Assembly (NCBI RefSeq): GCF_963678635.1
Contig: NC_087062.1
Coordinates: 66,028,647-66,092,646, forward strand
Length of the DNA stretch: 64,000 nt
Reading direction: 5' to 3'
From: Symsagittifera roscoffensis
Lineage: Eukaryota; Xenacoelomorpha; Acoela; Convolutidae
Below the pieces are notes generated by a model that saw only the letters and a program-made list of their open reading frames with translations, ran no database searches and had not been told where the DNA came from. Each line of letters begins with the position of its first letter. The first letter of the stretch is position 1. Of this stretch, positions 20,741 to 30,533 are shown piece after piece. Position numbers and translations under genes: made by a program.

Positions 20741-21830
20741 TTGGCTAGAAAGGGGGGAGGTTAGAAGGAGGGCTGGTTAAGATAGAGGTTGGTGTTTGGA
20801 AATTGTAAGTTGGGTGCTTCTTTACAGTAAGTATACACTCGATATCGTCGATTTAGTTTTAATCGATTAACTAGAGTCTGGAACGGTGTAGTTAAAGAAT
20901 TAGAACAAGAGTTGTAATGCGAAAGTACCCGATAGTAAACTCGAATTAAGGTAGGTAACCTGACCGGATCAGGTGGGGGATCGGAAATAGACAGCTTTTG
21001 GAACCCAATAGGTGAACGCCCCATAAGAACGTTAAAAGGGGGAGGAAAAACGCGTGACAGTTAGGTACCAGACATTTTTTCGAAAGACAGCCATTTTCGA
21101 CTTTGCATTTTGTGTATTTTCATTTTTCTCGATTTATTGTGTTTCCTTAACGACTTTAAGTGTTTTTGGGACAGGATTTGAAGTTCTACGGAGAATTGGT
21201 GCATTTACAACCACAAAAAAATTTAAAATCAAGAAGTATTTCAACTTGCATTGAATTTAGGAAGGGAAGGAAATTTTAGGAAACTTCAGTAAAGTTTTGG
21301 CAAGAAAATTTGGTTTTGGGAAATTTTCAAACGAGTTCCGGAGGTGGTACTGGGATAGTGGACTAAGAATCCCAACACTCGAGTTACGACACTGGGAAAT
21401 TCTTCACACGAGTTCCGGAGGTGGTACTGGGATAGTGGATAAAGTGTCCAGAATTTTGACCTACAGTAGTGGAGAAGTTTACAAGAGTTTTGGAGGCATC
21501 CTGGAATAGTTATCTAAGGGTCCCGTCCCAACACTTGAATTGTGGGTCCCATTACTTGAGTCCTGGGATAGTGATCTAAGGGTCCCCAACACTTGAGTTA
21601 AGGTTTCCAGCACTTGAGTCCTGGGATAGTGATTTGAGGGTCCCAACACGTCATCTAAGGGTCCCAGCACTTGAGCTAATGGTCCCAACACTTGATCTAA
21701 TGGTCCCAACACTTGGTTTAAGGGTCCATATACTTGAGCTAAGGGTCCCAACAGTTGATCTAAGGGTCCTAAAATCCCTAAAGTCCTAGGACAAGGACTA
21801 CTGTACCATTAGAAGATCAATAACTAGCTC
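20741..21830 (+). repeat. LTR-like region 2 (between E1 and E2)
   Basis: This complete LTR-like region is 1.09 kb long and homologous to 1-892, 30534-31880 and 34090-35366. It is laid out as a purine-rich start, about 300 bp of unique sequence, 'ggaggaaaaacgcgtgacagt', a T-rich stretch, an 80-bp direct repeat containing 'cgagttccggaggtggtact' (about 21328 and 21408), then a shortened minisatellite. A single LTR shared by two element bodies is typical of tandem LTR arrays. Confidence 0.6.
21512..21770 (+). repeat. 21-bp minisatellite in LTR-like region 2
   Basis: This is the same 21/36-bp units as at 401-835 but with fewer copies. Comparison with region 4 shows losses of whole units. Confidence 0.9.
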
Positions 21831-21846
21831 TGGCGGGAACGGAAAC
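21831..21846 (+). other. candidate tRNA primer-binding site, E2
   Basis: TGGCGGGAACGGAAAC is identical to the E1 site, about 140 bp before the E2 gag start. The tRNA partner is not identified. Confidence 0.25.
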
Positions 21847-21987
21847 AACATCGGGATTGTAGAACAATATTAGCCTGGAATTGTTTTAACACGTTTTTAA
21901 GAACTTAGGGAGTTTTTCTTATATTTTGATTGCACTTTTAAAGCAACAACTGTACATAGTCAGAACTGTAGATTAAATACATTGTAA

Positions 21988-22762
21988 ATGAACATCATGA
22001 GGAAAACAATAATGTCGTTACCAGAAAGGAAAGTGGTTGGTAAAAAGCAAAACCAGCTGTCAACACAACGGAAGCAAACACCAACGAACCCAAGAATCAT
22101 GAGAAAAAATATTTCTGTTAACATGGTCAACACCAGATGCAACAAGGGGCAGAAGACCGATGAGAAGCTGGTTAATCAGAAGGCGGTGCCCGTCGGGGAA
22201 ATCGGTCTTGTGACGCCAGAGCAGAGCATAGACGAAACGGAATGAAAAACAAAAGAGTGAACACCATCAGAAGGCGGTGCCCGTCGGGGAAATCGGTCTT
22301 GTGACGCCAGAGCAGAGCATAGATGAAACGGAATGAAAAACAACAAAGTTGGAACAGATAGACAAAAAACTGAAGAGCAGCGAGGAGGACCGCCAGGATT
22401 TGCAGAATGAATTACGGCATAACAAGAATGAGAATCGAGACAACTAATTCGTTTTAGCAGGGGCCACTAAAGAAAGGCTACAACAGATGGCGGACAAGGT
22501 TAAGACAACGGAGAAGGAGCGAGAGAAATATATCAAAAAAGGTATGGAAGAAAGGAAGAAGCAGTATGAGACTGTAATTTATAAGTTATGAAATCTAGAG
22601 ACGAGAATGGACACAAGGAGAAGGGAACAAGCAGAAAGTTTTTGTGTAAAACAATCCAAGTTGGATGCACTCTTGAGGAACTCTATTTCTCAAGAGAAGG
22701 CGGTACCAGACAGAACAGAGAGGCAATCTGGGACAAGGGTGTGTTTTGTGGAACCTGAACGC
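21988..22762 (+). pseudogene. gag: gag N-terminal/coiled-coil part, E2
   Basis: The ATG at 21988 (or the in-frame ATG at 21997) opens 85 codons of basic, low-complexity protein ('MSLPERKVVGKKQNQLST', 'NMVNTRCNKGQKTDEKLV') ending in TGA at 22243. After a 91-bp duplication, the coiled-coil part ('ADKV.TTEKEREKYIKK') follows with frameshifts near 22589 and a stop at 22763. About 360 bp present in E3/E4 between these parts is deleted. Confidence 0.55.
22175..22357 (+). repeat. 91-bp tandem duplication in E2 gag
   Basis: 'atcagaaggcggtgcccgtc' occurs at 22175 and 22266, with about 91 bp repeated almost exactly, including the 'ETE' stop. It is not present in E3 or E4. Confidence 0.85.
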
Positions 22763-22799
22763 TAGAAACAAGAATCAAAACCATAACCTTAAATCAGTA

Positions 22800-23449
22800 T
22801 TAACACGGCATAAGGGGTAAACAAAACGGCTACGAAAGCAGGAATGTCGAACTCAACGAATATAACAAAGGATATGGGCGTACACGCGAGCGTAACACCT
22901 GATGCCATGACATTGGCAAGTACTTGGGGAATGATGAGTAGGACACTTGAAGCATTCGCTACATAAAAAACAGAGTCAAGCGATAGAGGATGAGGTAAAA
23001 GGAGAAAGACCTTCAATAAACCAAAAGAATTCAAAGACCACTCAGACGGTTGAATAGATGCCTGGGTTGAGATAATGAGAGAATATCTTGAGCAGGACAC
23101 CCTGAACGATGAAAGACAGGCCTGCACAGCTGAACTAACCGACCTGGAGAGCACGGCACAGAAGTGCGTGGTAGTCAAAAAGGAAGAGGAACGCGACTCT
23201 GCAGACAAGATTTTTGTTATTCTGCTGAATTGCTTCGGATCCGGAATGAAGGGACATCAAGCCTCGATGAGATTTGAGAAAAGGAGACAGAGATACGACG
23301 AATCGATTGACCGATTTCTAGATGATCTTGAGTGCTTGAGAAGGAGAAGTGATCAATATGAATCGACTAACAGGAGAAACTTAAGCATTGCCTCAAAGTT
23401 TATTGATGGGGTGAAGATTGAAGACTTAGGCAAGGCACCAGTCCCGTAA
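22800..23449 (+). pseudogene. gag: gag capsid-like part, E2
   Basis: The capsid-like frame is open for 124 codons from 23075 ('LEQDTLNDERQACTAELTD' to 'IEDLGKAPVP'). Upstream, the matching text 'KDMGVHASVTPDAMTLAS' (about 22876) lies in a different frame with a stop at 22962 ('ATxKTES'), shared with E4. It includes 'IFVILLNCFGSGMKGHQASM'. Confidence 0.6.
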
Positions 23450-23570
23450 GAGATGAGATGTCAAGAGAGTACATGTTGATGAAACCGAAGAAAAACTCAT
23501 TTACAGACAACATGAACCTGTAAGGAGAAACCAACAACAAAGGTCGTCATGGTACAAGCCAAGAAAAGAC

Positions 23571-23970
23571 ATGGACAAACGAAGGTCATGTGCGAATTGG
23601 CGCTCGGTAGATCACCATGTAGCGGATTGTACCACTTACAAACAAGGTATGAAAAGCTTGGGATATACACCTGATGAAGAGGACATGAGTCAGATGGAAG
23701 AACACAACTTTTACAGTGGCTTGATTATTAAAATAGGCGCCAGGTGCTTTTTCTGCAATCAAGACGGCACTTCAGGATGGACTGTCCCCTGTTTCGGGAA
23801 GCATTGAAGAATCAGAATCACCCAAAACACAAATTAGCAGCTGCTGCCCTGCAATATAACAGGAACAGACAAGCTGGGAAATATTTGCAGAAAAAGAGGT
23901 GACGAGGGGCGAATTAGCGACCAAAACAGTAAAAGCCGTGACCAAATAAAGAGAAGAGAGAGGTGGTGAT
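23571..23970 (+). pseudogene. gag: nucleocapsid zinc-knuckle region, E2
   Basis: The first knuckle has Trp for its second Cys (CANWRSVDHHVADC). The second begins CFFCNQDG, but a one-base deletion at about 23768 ('gacggcactt' for 'gacggccactt') shifts the frame, so His and the last Cys are lost. The remaining basic tail is in another frame. Neither knuckle could bind zinc normally. Confidence 0.7.
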
Positions 23971-24003
23971 ATGGGAGTCTTTCAAAATTGGGGAATGCAA
24001 AAA

Positions 24004-24375
24004 CGCTACGGAAGAAAAAAGTGTCATTTAAGGAAGAATTTGAAGATCTCGGACTAGATCGAGAGCCCGGGGAGTGGTTGCCACAATGGAAGGAAGGTGG
24101 GAAAGAAAAAATGTCCGGGTAGTCAGAAGATTGGGACAAAGATTCAGTGGAAAGTGACGGCGTGCGAAATCAGCCTCTGCACGATTTTAGCTGAAGAAAA
24201 TAGAAGGCATCAGGACAAGGAATTACACACTGATCCCTCGTCCTGGACATACAACCTTGAGCATCACGATGTGAACGGAGGAGATGAGCTAGAGTTGATA
24301 GCGATGTCAAGAAAACCTTTCAGGGAACTATCATGCAGTTCAAACATCAGGACGAATATGGAACCGGATGTTTGA
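24004..24375 (+). pseudogene. displaced linker fragment, E2
   Basis: This is the same misplaced piece as at 3915-4283: acidic start, 'NLEHHDVNGGDELELIAMSR', 'FRELSCSSNIRTNMEPDV', then TGA and the direct fusion to RT. The junction word is 'ccggatgtttgaatctggagccgg'-like, with a near-repeat 'aatctggagccgga' on both sides, as in E1 and E4. Confidence 0.7.
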
Positions 24376-25239
24376 ATCTGGAGCCGGGTTTGCTTGAGAG
24401 CTGGGATTGTTCCAATGAAAAAGGATGCCCTTTGGCCTTTGTAACGCGACAGCCACCATTCAGCGACTGATGGCACAGGCTTTAACAAGTGTGACGAAGA
24501 AATATGGCAATTTGGTGATGTGTTACATGGATGACGTGGTGATTGCAACACCTACCTTGGAGGACCACATCAAGCGACTGGACGAGGTATTCGCATGCAT
24601 GAAAAGGACAGGATTAAAACGCAAGCCCTCGAAATGCGAGATTCTGAAGGACTCGATAAAATTCCTGGGGAGGATGATAGAAAAACGTGGCATACGACCG
24701 GACCTAGATGCGGTAGAAGCGGTGCTGACTTGGAAGTCGCCAAAAAATTAACATCAGCTGATGAGCTTTATTGGTTTCGCCAAATACTATAGAGAGTTCA
24801 TCAAGGGTTACGCGGACCGGACAAAGTATATCCAATGCAAAAGCTCATGAGACAAGAAGTTCACGTGGAACAACGCGGCGGAAGAATCATTTCAAAGGAT
24901 AAAAAGAGAATTATGTGAAGCACCTCTGCTAGGCATGCCTACAGAAAGGGAATGTACGTACTGGGCACTGACGCATCGGTGGTCGCGATCTCTGGCATAC
25001 TCCATCAAGAAAAGGAGTGGAACGTGAAGACTGTCTTGAGACCAATAGCCTTATAGGATCAAAGTCCTGAGCGACACGGAAATGTAGTACGGGGCTTCCA
25101 AAGCGGTGATATTTGCCTTTGTCACCTTTGTGGAGAAGTACAGGGCGTATCTAGGCAGCCAATCTTTCAAACTACGGGTCGACAATAGGGCACTCAGCTG
25201 GCTGAAAACGTACTCGATGGATCAGAGCTTGAACGAGAG
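24376..25239 (+). pseudogene. pol: truncated reverse transcriptase + RNase H, E2
   Basis: There are 108 open codons at 24425-24751: motif B (PFGLCNATATIQRL), YMDD box (about 24525-24536), 'GLKRKPSKCEILKDSIKFLG' and 'AVEAVLTWKSP'. TAA follows. RNase H has 'GTDASVVAISGIL' (24964 region) and is broken at about 25054 and 25086. Motif A and the fingers are missing. The in-frame TGA in front of 'ELG' is shared with E1 and E4. Confidence 0.8.
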
Positions 25240-25794
25240 ATGGATAGATGGCTAGAGGGTTATAATATGATAATTGAACAAAGGACGAGAAACAAACACC
25301 AAAATGCCGACATCTTGAGCAAGAAAACGGATTTCTACGAGAGGCAGGAGCAGAGGGAGGATGACAGGCCCGAGATAAAAGATGGTTTCTCATTTATGGA
25401 TACGGAAACGTACGATAGCCTACCGCATACGAGATGGCTCGACAAGTCAGGCAAACCAAAAGAAGACCACCCCGAATTAGTTACTGAACATCAGGAGACG
25501 ATCATTCTGAAGAGAAAATCCGGAAAGCCAGTAGAAATCATGCTCAAGTCAAAGATAGTCAGAGAGACGGTGAAGGCAAAAGGTTGCGACCTCGACGAAG
25601 TGGAACCAGGGAAGGCGACGGTAGGGCAGGAGTTGATGAGATTGCTTGTGAAACTAGCCGATGACAAATCCTTGGCTTCGACCAGAGGAATTGAAGAACC
25701 AGAAATCACCATAATGAGAAGGAGAGAAGTCTCACTTGATGAAAACTTAATGAAAGCCGGGAACCTTAGAACAAAGAGGTGGTACGAGCACTAG
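25240..25794 (+). pseudogene. pol: RNase H end and linker, E2 (longest intact form)
   Basis: These 184 codons run without interruption: the end of RNase H ('YNMIIEQRTRNKHQNADIL', with the last catalytic Asp in NAD), then 'MDTETYDSLPHTRWLDKS', 'VEIMLKSKIVRETVKAK', 'ELMRLLVKLADDKSLA' and 'NLRTKRWYEH', stop TAG. This is the reference copy for the linker. The start ATG is an internal methionine of the polyprotein. Confidence 0.65.
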
Positions 25795-25830
25795 TCTAGA
25801 ACATCGCGGAATGTATACTCAAGCAAAAAA

Positions 25831-26815
25831 CGCTACGGAAGAAAAAAGTGTCGTTTAAGGAGGAAGTTGAAGATCTCGGACTAGATCAAGAGTCCGGTGA
25901 GTGGTTGCCACAATAGAAGGAAGGTGGGGAAGAAAAATGTCCAGGTAATCAGAATATTGGGGAAAAGATTCAGTGGAAAGTGACGGTGAGCGAGACAACC
26001 TCTGCACGATTTTAGCTGAAGAAAAAAGAAGGCATCAGGATAAGTAATTACACACTGATCCCTCGTCCGGGACATGCAACCTTGCGCATCTCGATGTGAA
26101 CGAAGGAGATGAGCTAGAGTTGATAGCGATGTCAAGAAAAGCTTTCAGGGAACTATCATGCAGTTCAAACATGAGGAGGAATCTGGAGCTGGAAGCTAAT
26201 AAGGAGGTCTTGAGAGGCATAGTAATCGTCAAGCTTAAAGACGATATCCCCAATCCGGGAGAACTGAACGGACAAATCATGGCACTAAAAGAGCACGTCA
26301 AGGCAAGGTACAGGCTATCGGACCTGATACGAGCACAGAAAAACGAGAAAATGACAAGCAACTTCCCCAAATGGATACGAACGGTAGTGAAGGAAAAAGG
26401 AGACCTGCAGGCGGATAGCTACAAGATCTTGAGCCAGTTCTACAAGGAACGTAAGAACTTACTCTACCACACAACTTTTGGCGTGATGGCCTGCAGGAGA
26501 AGAGACGAAGAGAAAATACTACACAAGCATTATCTCATCTTATTACCACAGCTTTGTCAAAGGGAAGTGTTGTTCAGATCGCATAATCAGATGGGACATC
26601 AAGGGATATATAAAGCGCAGCAAAGAATATTACACCGATTTGACGAGCCAGGGATGAGGAAGGCTAGTGAGATATGGGTAAACGCTTGTTTCTCGTGTTT
26701 GCAAGTGAAAGACTCAAGAAAAATGAAGTTCCCTCTCAAATCCGTGGAAAGCTCAGAATTCAACGCGGTTGTGCAGAGAAATCACCAAAAGATCTGCATG
26801 ACAGTTTCGGGGTAA
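25831..26815 (+). pseudogene. pol: integrase N-terminal extension and HHCC zinc finger, E2
   Basis: After a damaged beginning, 239 codons are open from 26096. Residues 1-110 are the charged extension. Around residues 135-200 lies the integrase zinc finger: 'RSHNQMGHQGIYKAQQRIL' gives the two His and 'WVNACFSCLQVK' the two Cys. The frame reaches 'VQRNHQKICMTVSG' and stops at TAA 26813 because of one extra base ('cggggtaaaacc') just before the catalytic core. This is the best-preserved integrase N-terminus in the window. Confidence 0.75.
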
Positions 26816-27545
26816 AACCAGATACTGATAATCACAGATCACTTCACGAAACTGGCGGAAGCAGTACCATGTCATACAGCCTCGGCCGAGGAAACTTGGG
26901 GCCACCTGATAACGCACTGGATATCGCGGTTTGGTTGTCCGATGACCTTCCAATCAGATAACGGGAAAGCCTTCGTGGGAGATCTGACAAAAGAACTCAT
27001 GAGAAGATCCCACATTGCTCAAGCACACTCGACGACCTACCATTCCACAGACGAATGGACTAGTAGAGGGGCAAAACAGTACGCCAGTAAATATGCTCAG
27101 GGCATATTGCTCGAGGTATATGACGGACTGGGACAAATAATTGCCGCAAGTGGTGGGAGCGTACAAAAGCACGCAACACTCAACAACGGGAATCAGTCCT
27201 TTCATGATGCTAATAGGCAGGGAAAGAGCAATGCCCTTGACGTTCTTCTATCCAGAATTTGAAGGGCAGAAGACATTACCTCAAACATGCGTGAAGAAGC
27301 AGTCAAAAGACAACAGGAGTTGAACGAACTATTCAGAGGGAATACAGCCCAAGCACAGATGAGACAGAGGATGAAGTATGATGAGAAAATACTTCAATTG
27401 AAGTCATATGCTGTGGGACAGTATGTCTGAATGTTCCAGAATGTCATACCTCCAAAAGCAACGAAAAAGCTGCTAAAGAAATGAAAATCTGAAACCTCAC
27501 GTTCCGTCATCGGAAGACTGGTGTGTGCCGCAAAACATGGAAGGA
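26816..27545 (+). pseudogene. pol: integrase catalytic core and C-terminus, E2
   Basis: The first Asp region 'ITDHFTKLAEAVPCHTASAE' is readable (about 26827-26886). The second Asp is in 'MTFQSDNGKAFVGDLTKELM' at 26942. The frame shifts by one base near 27042, so the E-motif is out of phase, and it returns in the third frame at 27141 ('PQVVGAYKSTQHSTTGISPF'). The C-terminal GPY/F-like segment is mostly removed by a deletion at 27481, where 'aaatga' joins 'aaatctgaaacc'. The deleted stretch is present in E4. Confidence 0.7.
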
Positions 27546-27634
27546 CTCGAGTATCTACTGGTGTAACCGGCGTGCGAGGTACATGAGAAGGGCACCAGTG
27601 AGAAAAATGATGGAAAAGAAAGCATGAATATGTT

Positions 27635-28464
27635 TTGATAGTGGTAGGCTCAGACGAACGATCTTTCTCAGAAGAGGACTGGAATGAACCAGAGCAGGAC
27701 GAGGTGCCAAAATGGACAGACTCAGAACCGCCCATTGCAACGGAAACAAGAAGGGGCGGGCGCAAGAAGACAAGTATGAGGTACAACAGGTATGGCGACG
27801 ACTTCCTGATTCACAAAAAACAGCCAGAAGAGCTAGGTGCAGAGATGGTGAACATGGGCGACCTAGTGGCAGATTAGGAGTGGCAGATCATCAACGACGG
27901 TACGCACTCGTGGCAGGAGGACCACATCTTACCAGATAAAGAAGTTAATCTAGAAAGAAGCGAGGTAGGAATAAGAGAGAATTTTGAGAAAACTTGAGGA
28001 TACTAGAGTGGATGCATGATCTGCAGACTGATGAGAAAGAAACGCAAAGCATCCAACAAGTCGACATAATAGCCGGGAAGCATGTAAAAGGAAGAAACTC
28101 CTTGTTTGGTTGGACGGCGACAGACCGACCATTAGACGTACCACCTGACAATTTGAGCCCAGTACCCTCGACGGGGACGTCGATAACTATTTTTGTCCGG
28201 GGAGTGGGGGTAGGTTTCACCCACACCAAAATTTTAATCATAAAGAAACTCAGGGAAATGAGAGAAGTTAACGGACTGAAGCTGAATCACGAAGAAGTCG
28301 AGCCTACTGTTGGAAGAAATTTCAAGGCCAAGTTCGAGATATCAAACGATTATTTTGAAAAAATCCTACTCACGGACAGCGACTTCATTCTGTCAGATAG
28401 GACCAGCGCAATCTGCATAACAGAGGATACGAGTTTCAATACCAGATTGGAAGCCAATTTTTAG
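27635..28464 (+). pseudogene. post-integrase ORF A, E2
   Basis: The first part (27635-27877, 80 codons: 'EEDWNEPEQDEVPKWTDSEP', 'YNRYGDDFLIHKKQPEELG') ends in TAG where E4 has GAG-type sense sequence. The second part (27994-28464, 156 codons) carries 'SITIFVRGVGVGFTHTK' and ends at the same AAG-to-TAG change as E1 (28462). The acidic beginning follows integrase directly, as a C-terminal tail of pol would. Confidence 0.5.
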
Positions 28465-28567
28465 AGAGAAAGTACCAGAATGTGGAGTTTCTGTTCAGGC
28501 AGAGGCCAGAATTGGGAGGTCTGGCGGCACTTCCTCCTTCAGTTTCACAGTTTCCTGGCAAAAACTT

Positions 28568-28810
28568 ATGCTTTTGGTGACAAGAGTCAGTGAGAGGAAG
28601 GTGATAGATCCCGAGCACGTGATGCTGGCATTGACACGATCGAGGAACTTCCTTGCGAAAAGAGGGATAAAAGATGTTTCAATACCAGTCTACGATCCAA
28701 ACAGGGGCAAATTGAACCCTAGGGAACTATGCGCCAACCTGCACCTGGTCTTCGCAGAAACAAAGATAATGGTACATCTACACAAGAAGTACTACTCGAG
28801 CATCGCCTGA
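28568..28810 (+). pseudogene. post-integrase ORF B, E2
   Basis: These 80 codons differ from the E1 form at very few residues ('VSERKVIDPEHVMLALTRSR', 'YDPNRGKLNPRELCANLHLV'). The stop is TGA. The unit is preserved in all three long copies in the same overlapping position. Confidence 0.4.
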
Positions 28811-29160
28811 GTTCCGGGTGGACACGAGGGTCTCGAGTTGGGTACACAAGGGTCTTGAGCTAGGTGAAAGGGAGGCAGGCGACAGGAAACTGGCATGAAA
28901 ATTACAACAAAACGTTTATTTAGAACTGTATGTTGCTGAAACATAAAATAGACCTGCATGGTTTTATTAACTAATTGAATCCTTTTATCAGAAATTGTTC
29001 AAATAATGTTTTAAAGGTGCTAAGGGGGGAAGTTTAGATTGGTCATCAACAAAAACATTCCTGGTCTAAAATTCAGCTTTTTTTTCAGATCGATTTTCAA
29101 TCATAAAAACGAAAGCGAAAACTGGATTGAAAGACACAATAACGAGAGCAAGAACATCAC
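28811..29160 (+). other. non-coding spacer with splice-acceptor-like site, E2
   Basis: This is equivalent to 10106-10470. It contains the CTCGAG/CTTGAG stretch, an A/T-rich middle, and a strong acceptor (ctttttttttcag, AG at 29087-29088) just before the open frame that leads into the SGNH ORF. No gene is seen. Confidence 0.45.
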
Positions 29161-30200
29161 TCAGTTTTCTATGATCGGTACGGAAGTAAGGTATTTCTTG
29201 AGTATTGAACTGGGCGAGGTCTTTCTTGAGTATTCGACGAGTAAAAAAAGCTTAGCCCAGGAGCAAATGAATGAGGGCCTCGACACGTGGAAGCCACCAG
29301 AACCCGTCCCTTCCTCGAGATACTTTGAGTCTTGTCGGTTGAAACCGCTGATGGATATTTCACTAACGGGTCAGACACCCAGCTCAACTAGTGGCAGTCA
29401 GGCTGGCGTGGGGACATCGCGTCTCAAGGAGTTGCAAAAAAGGCTGTAGTTAAGGACTCCTGAGAGTCCGAAAGGCGAGGCTGAGCCATTCACTTGGAGG
29501 GATACCCAGTGGGGAGTGCATGATCGCCAACTACAAGAAGAACAGCAAGATGATCCAGGCGCACTGGCAGGTGGGAGTCTTGAGTTTCTCGGGTGCAGCA
29601 AAGCCCCAGATGCTGGCGTCACTAGAGATGCTGGAGATGGGAAAGATGTACACGGTCACCTTGATGATGGGAACTAACGATGTTTGTAGAGTCGAATCGC
29701 GGAAAATGATGAGAATGCAGGACAAGCTGAGCTGCATGCTTGAGGAGCTAAGGATCTACTTGGACCCTACGGTGGTCACGATTTGCACGGTTCCCTACAA
29801 TATGATGCCAGACCATAACTCGATGAATATGAATGAGAGGGTACGCCACATCAATGATATAATCAGGCAAGAGCAGAAGAGAAGCGTCCTGACCGTGAGG
29901 CTGCTCGATGTCGCGAAAATGATGGAGGATTCCCTTCGGGAGAACTCATCTTCGGACGGCATCTACTTTGATAATTCCAAGGGCACGAAGTGGCTGAATG
30001 GTGTCGTTCAGATACATATCATCAATCTAAAGTCGGATCTGGTGGAGAATGGCCAATTCACCTTTGGTCCAACCCCGAGGCCTTTCATCTTCACAGTTAG
30101 GCTAGTGGCTGACCGATTGGAATGGAGAATTGATTCTAGCGGGAGTTCGAGGAGCAGCAGAGGCAGGCAGCTGGGATCGACACCCATGGAGAGGGATTAG
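29161..30200 (+). pseudogene. SGNH/GDSL-hydrolase-like accessory ORF, E2
   Basis: Upstream frame 29039-29449 holds the leader ('FLSIELGEVFLEYSTSK') fused by deletion to 'LAQEQMNEGLDTWKPPEPVP'. The hydrolase-like part is open for 226 codons from 29520. SGNH blocks seen: block II Gly in 'LSFSGAAKPQML' (residues about 21-31), block III GTND at residues 51-54 ('VTLMMGTNDVCR'), and block V 'SSDGIYFD', where Tyr 149 stands in the place of the catalytic His (Asp 146 is kept). A possible block I just before the Met reads SGECM, with Cys where Ser is expected. The family hydrolyses esters. Here the active site looks altered. The C-terminus is Ser/Arg-rich. Confidence 0.65.
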
Positions 30201-30519
30201 GTGGAGTCTTCCACACCACAAAGCTCAGTGGTGTCGTCAGTGGTGGAAAAGAAGAAGAACGTCAGAGCATCGGCAGGAGGCCCTGGAGAATCAAGAAAAG
30301 CCAGGTACTTGGAGCGAGTGAACGATCTGGAACTCGAGGATCTGGCCTGCAGGTGGAAGCTAATGGAGGTGTTGGGACTCACGAGGGTGCACTGTTCAAC
30401 CAAATATATATCGTTAAAATCCACGTTTTTACTTGAGCAGAGCTTGGAAACAGGTTCTACGGACTTTCTCTCGAGATGTTTAGCACACATCGCGCTTAAG
30501 GTTTTTTTTCGGCTTAAGT
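30201..30519 (+). pseudogene. tail of SGNH ORF fused to element 3' end, E2
   Basis: The frame continues after a TAG ('ERD' stop at 30198) as 'VESSTPQSSVVSSVVEKKKN', a Ser/Val/Lys-rich linker, and 'LERVNDLELEDLACRWKLME'. At 'gactcacgag' (about 30388) it jumps to the element tail 'ggtgcactgttcaacc', deleting what E4 shows to be more than 5 kb of accessory coding sequence. E3 has the same jump. Confidence 0.5.
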
Positions 30520-30533
30520 GGGGGGGGGGGGGG
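30520..30533 (+). other. poly-G / polypurine-tract candidate, E2-E3 boundary
   Basis: Fourteen G follow 'cggcttaagt', before 'tagaaaggtgggaggttagaaggaggg'. It has the same context as 20728 and 34078. Confidence 0.45.
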
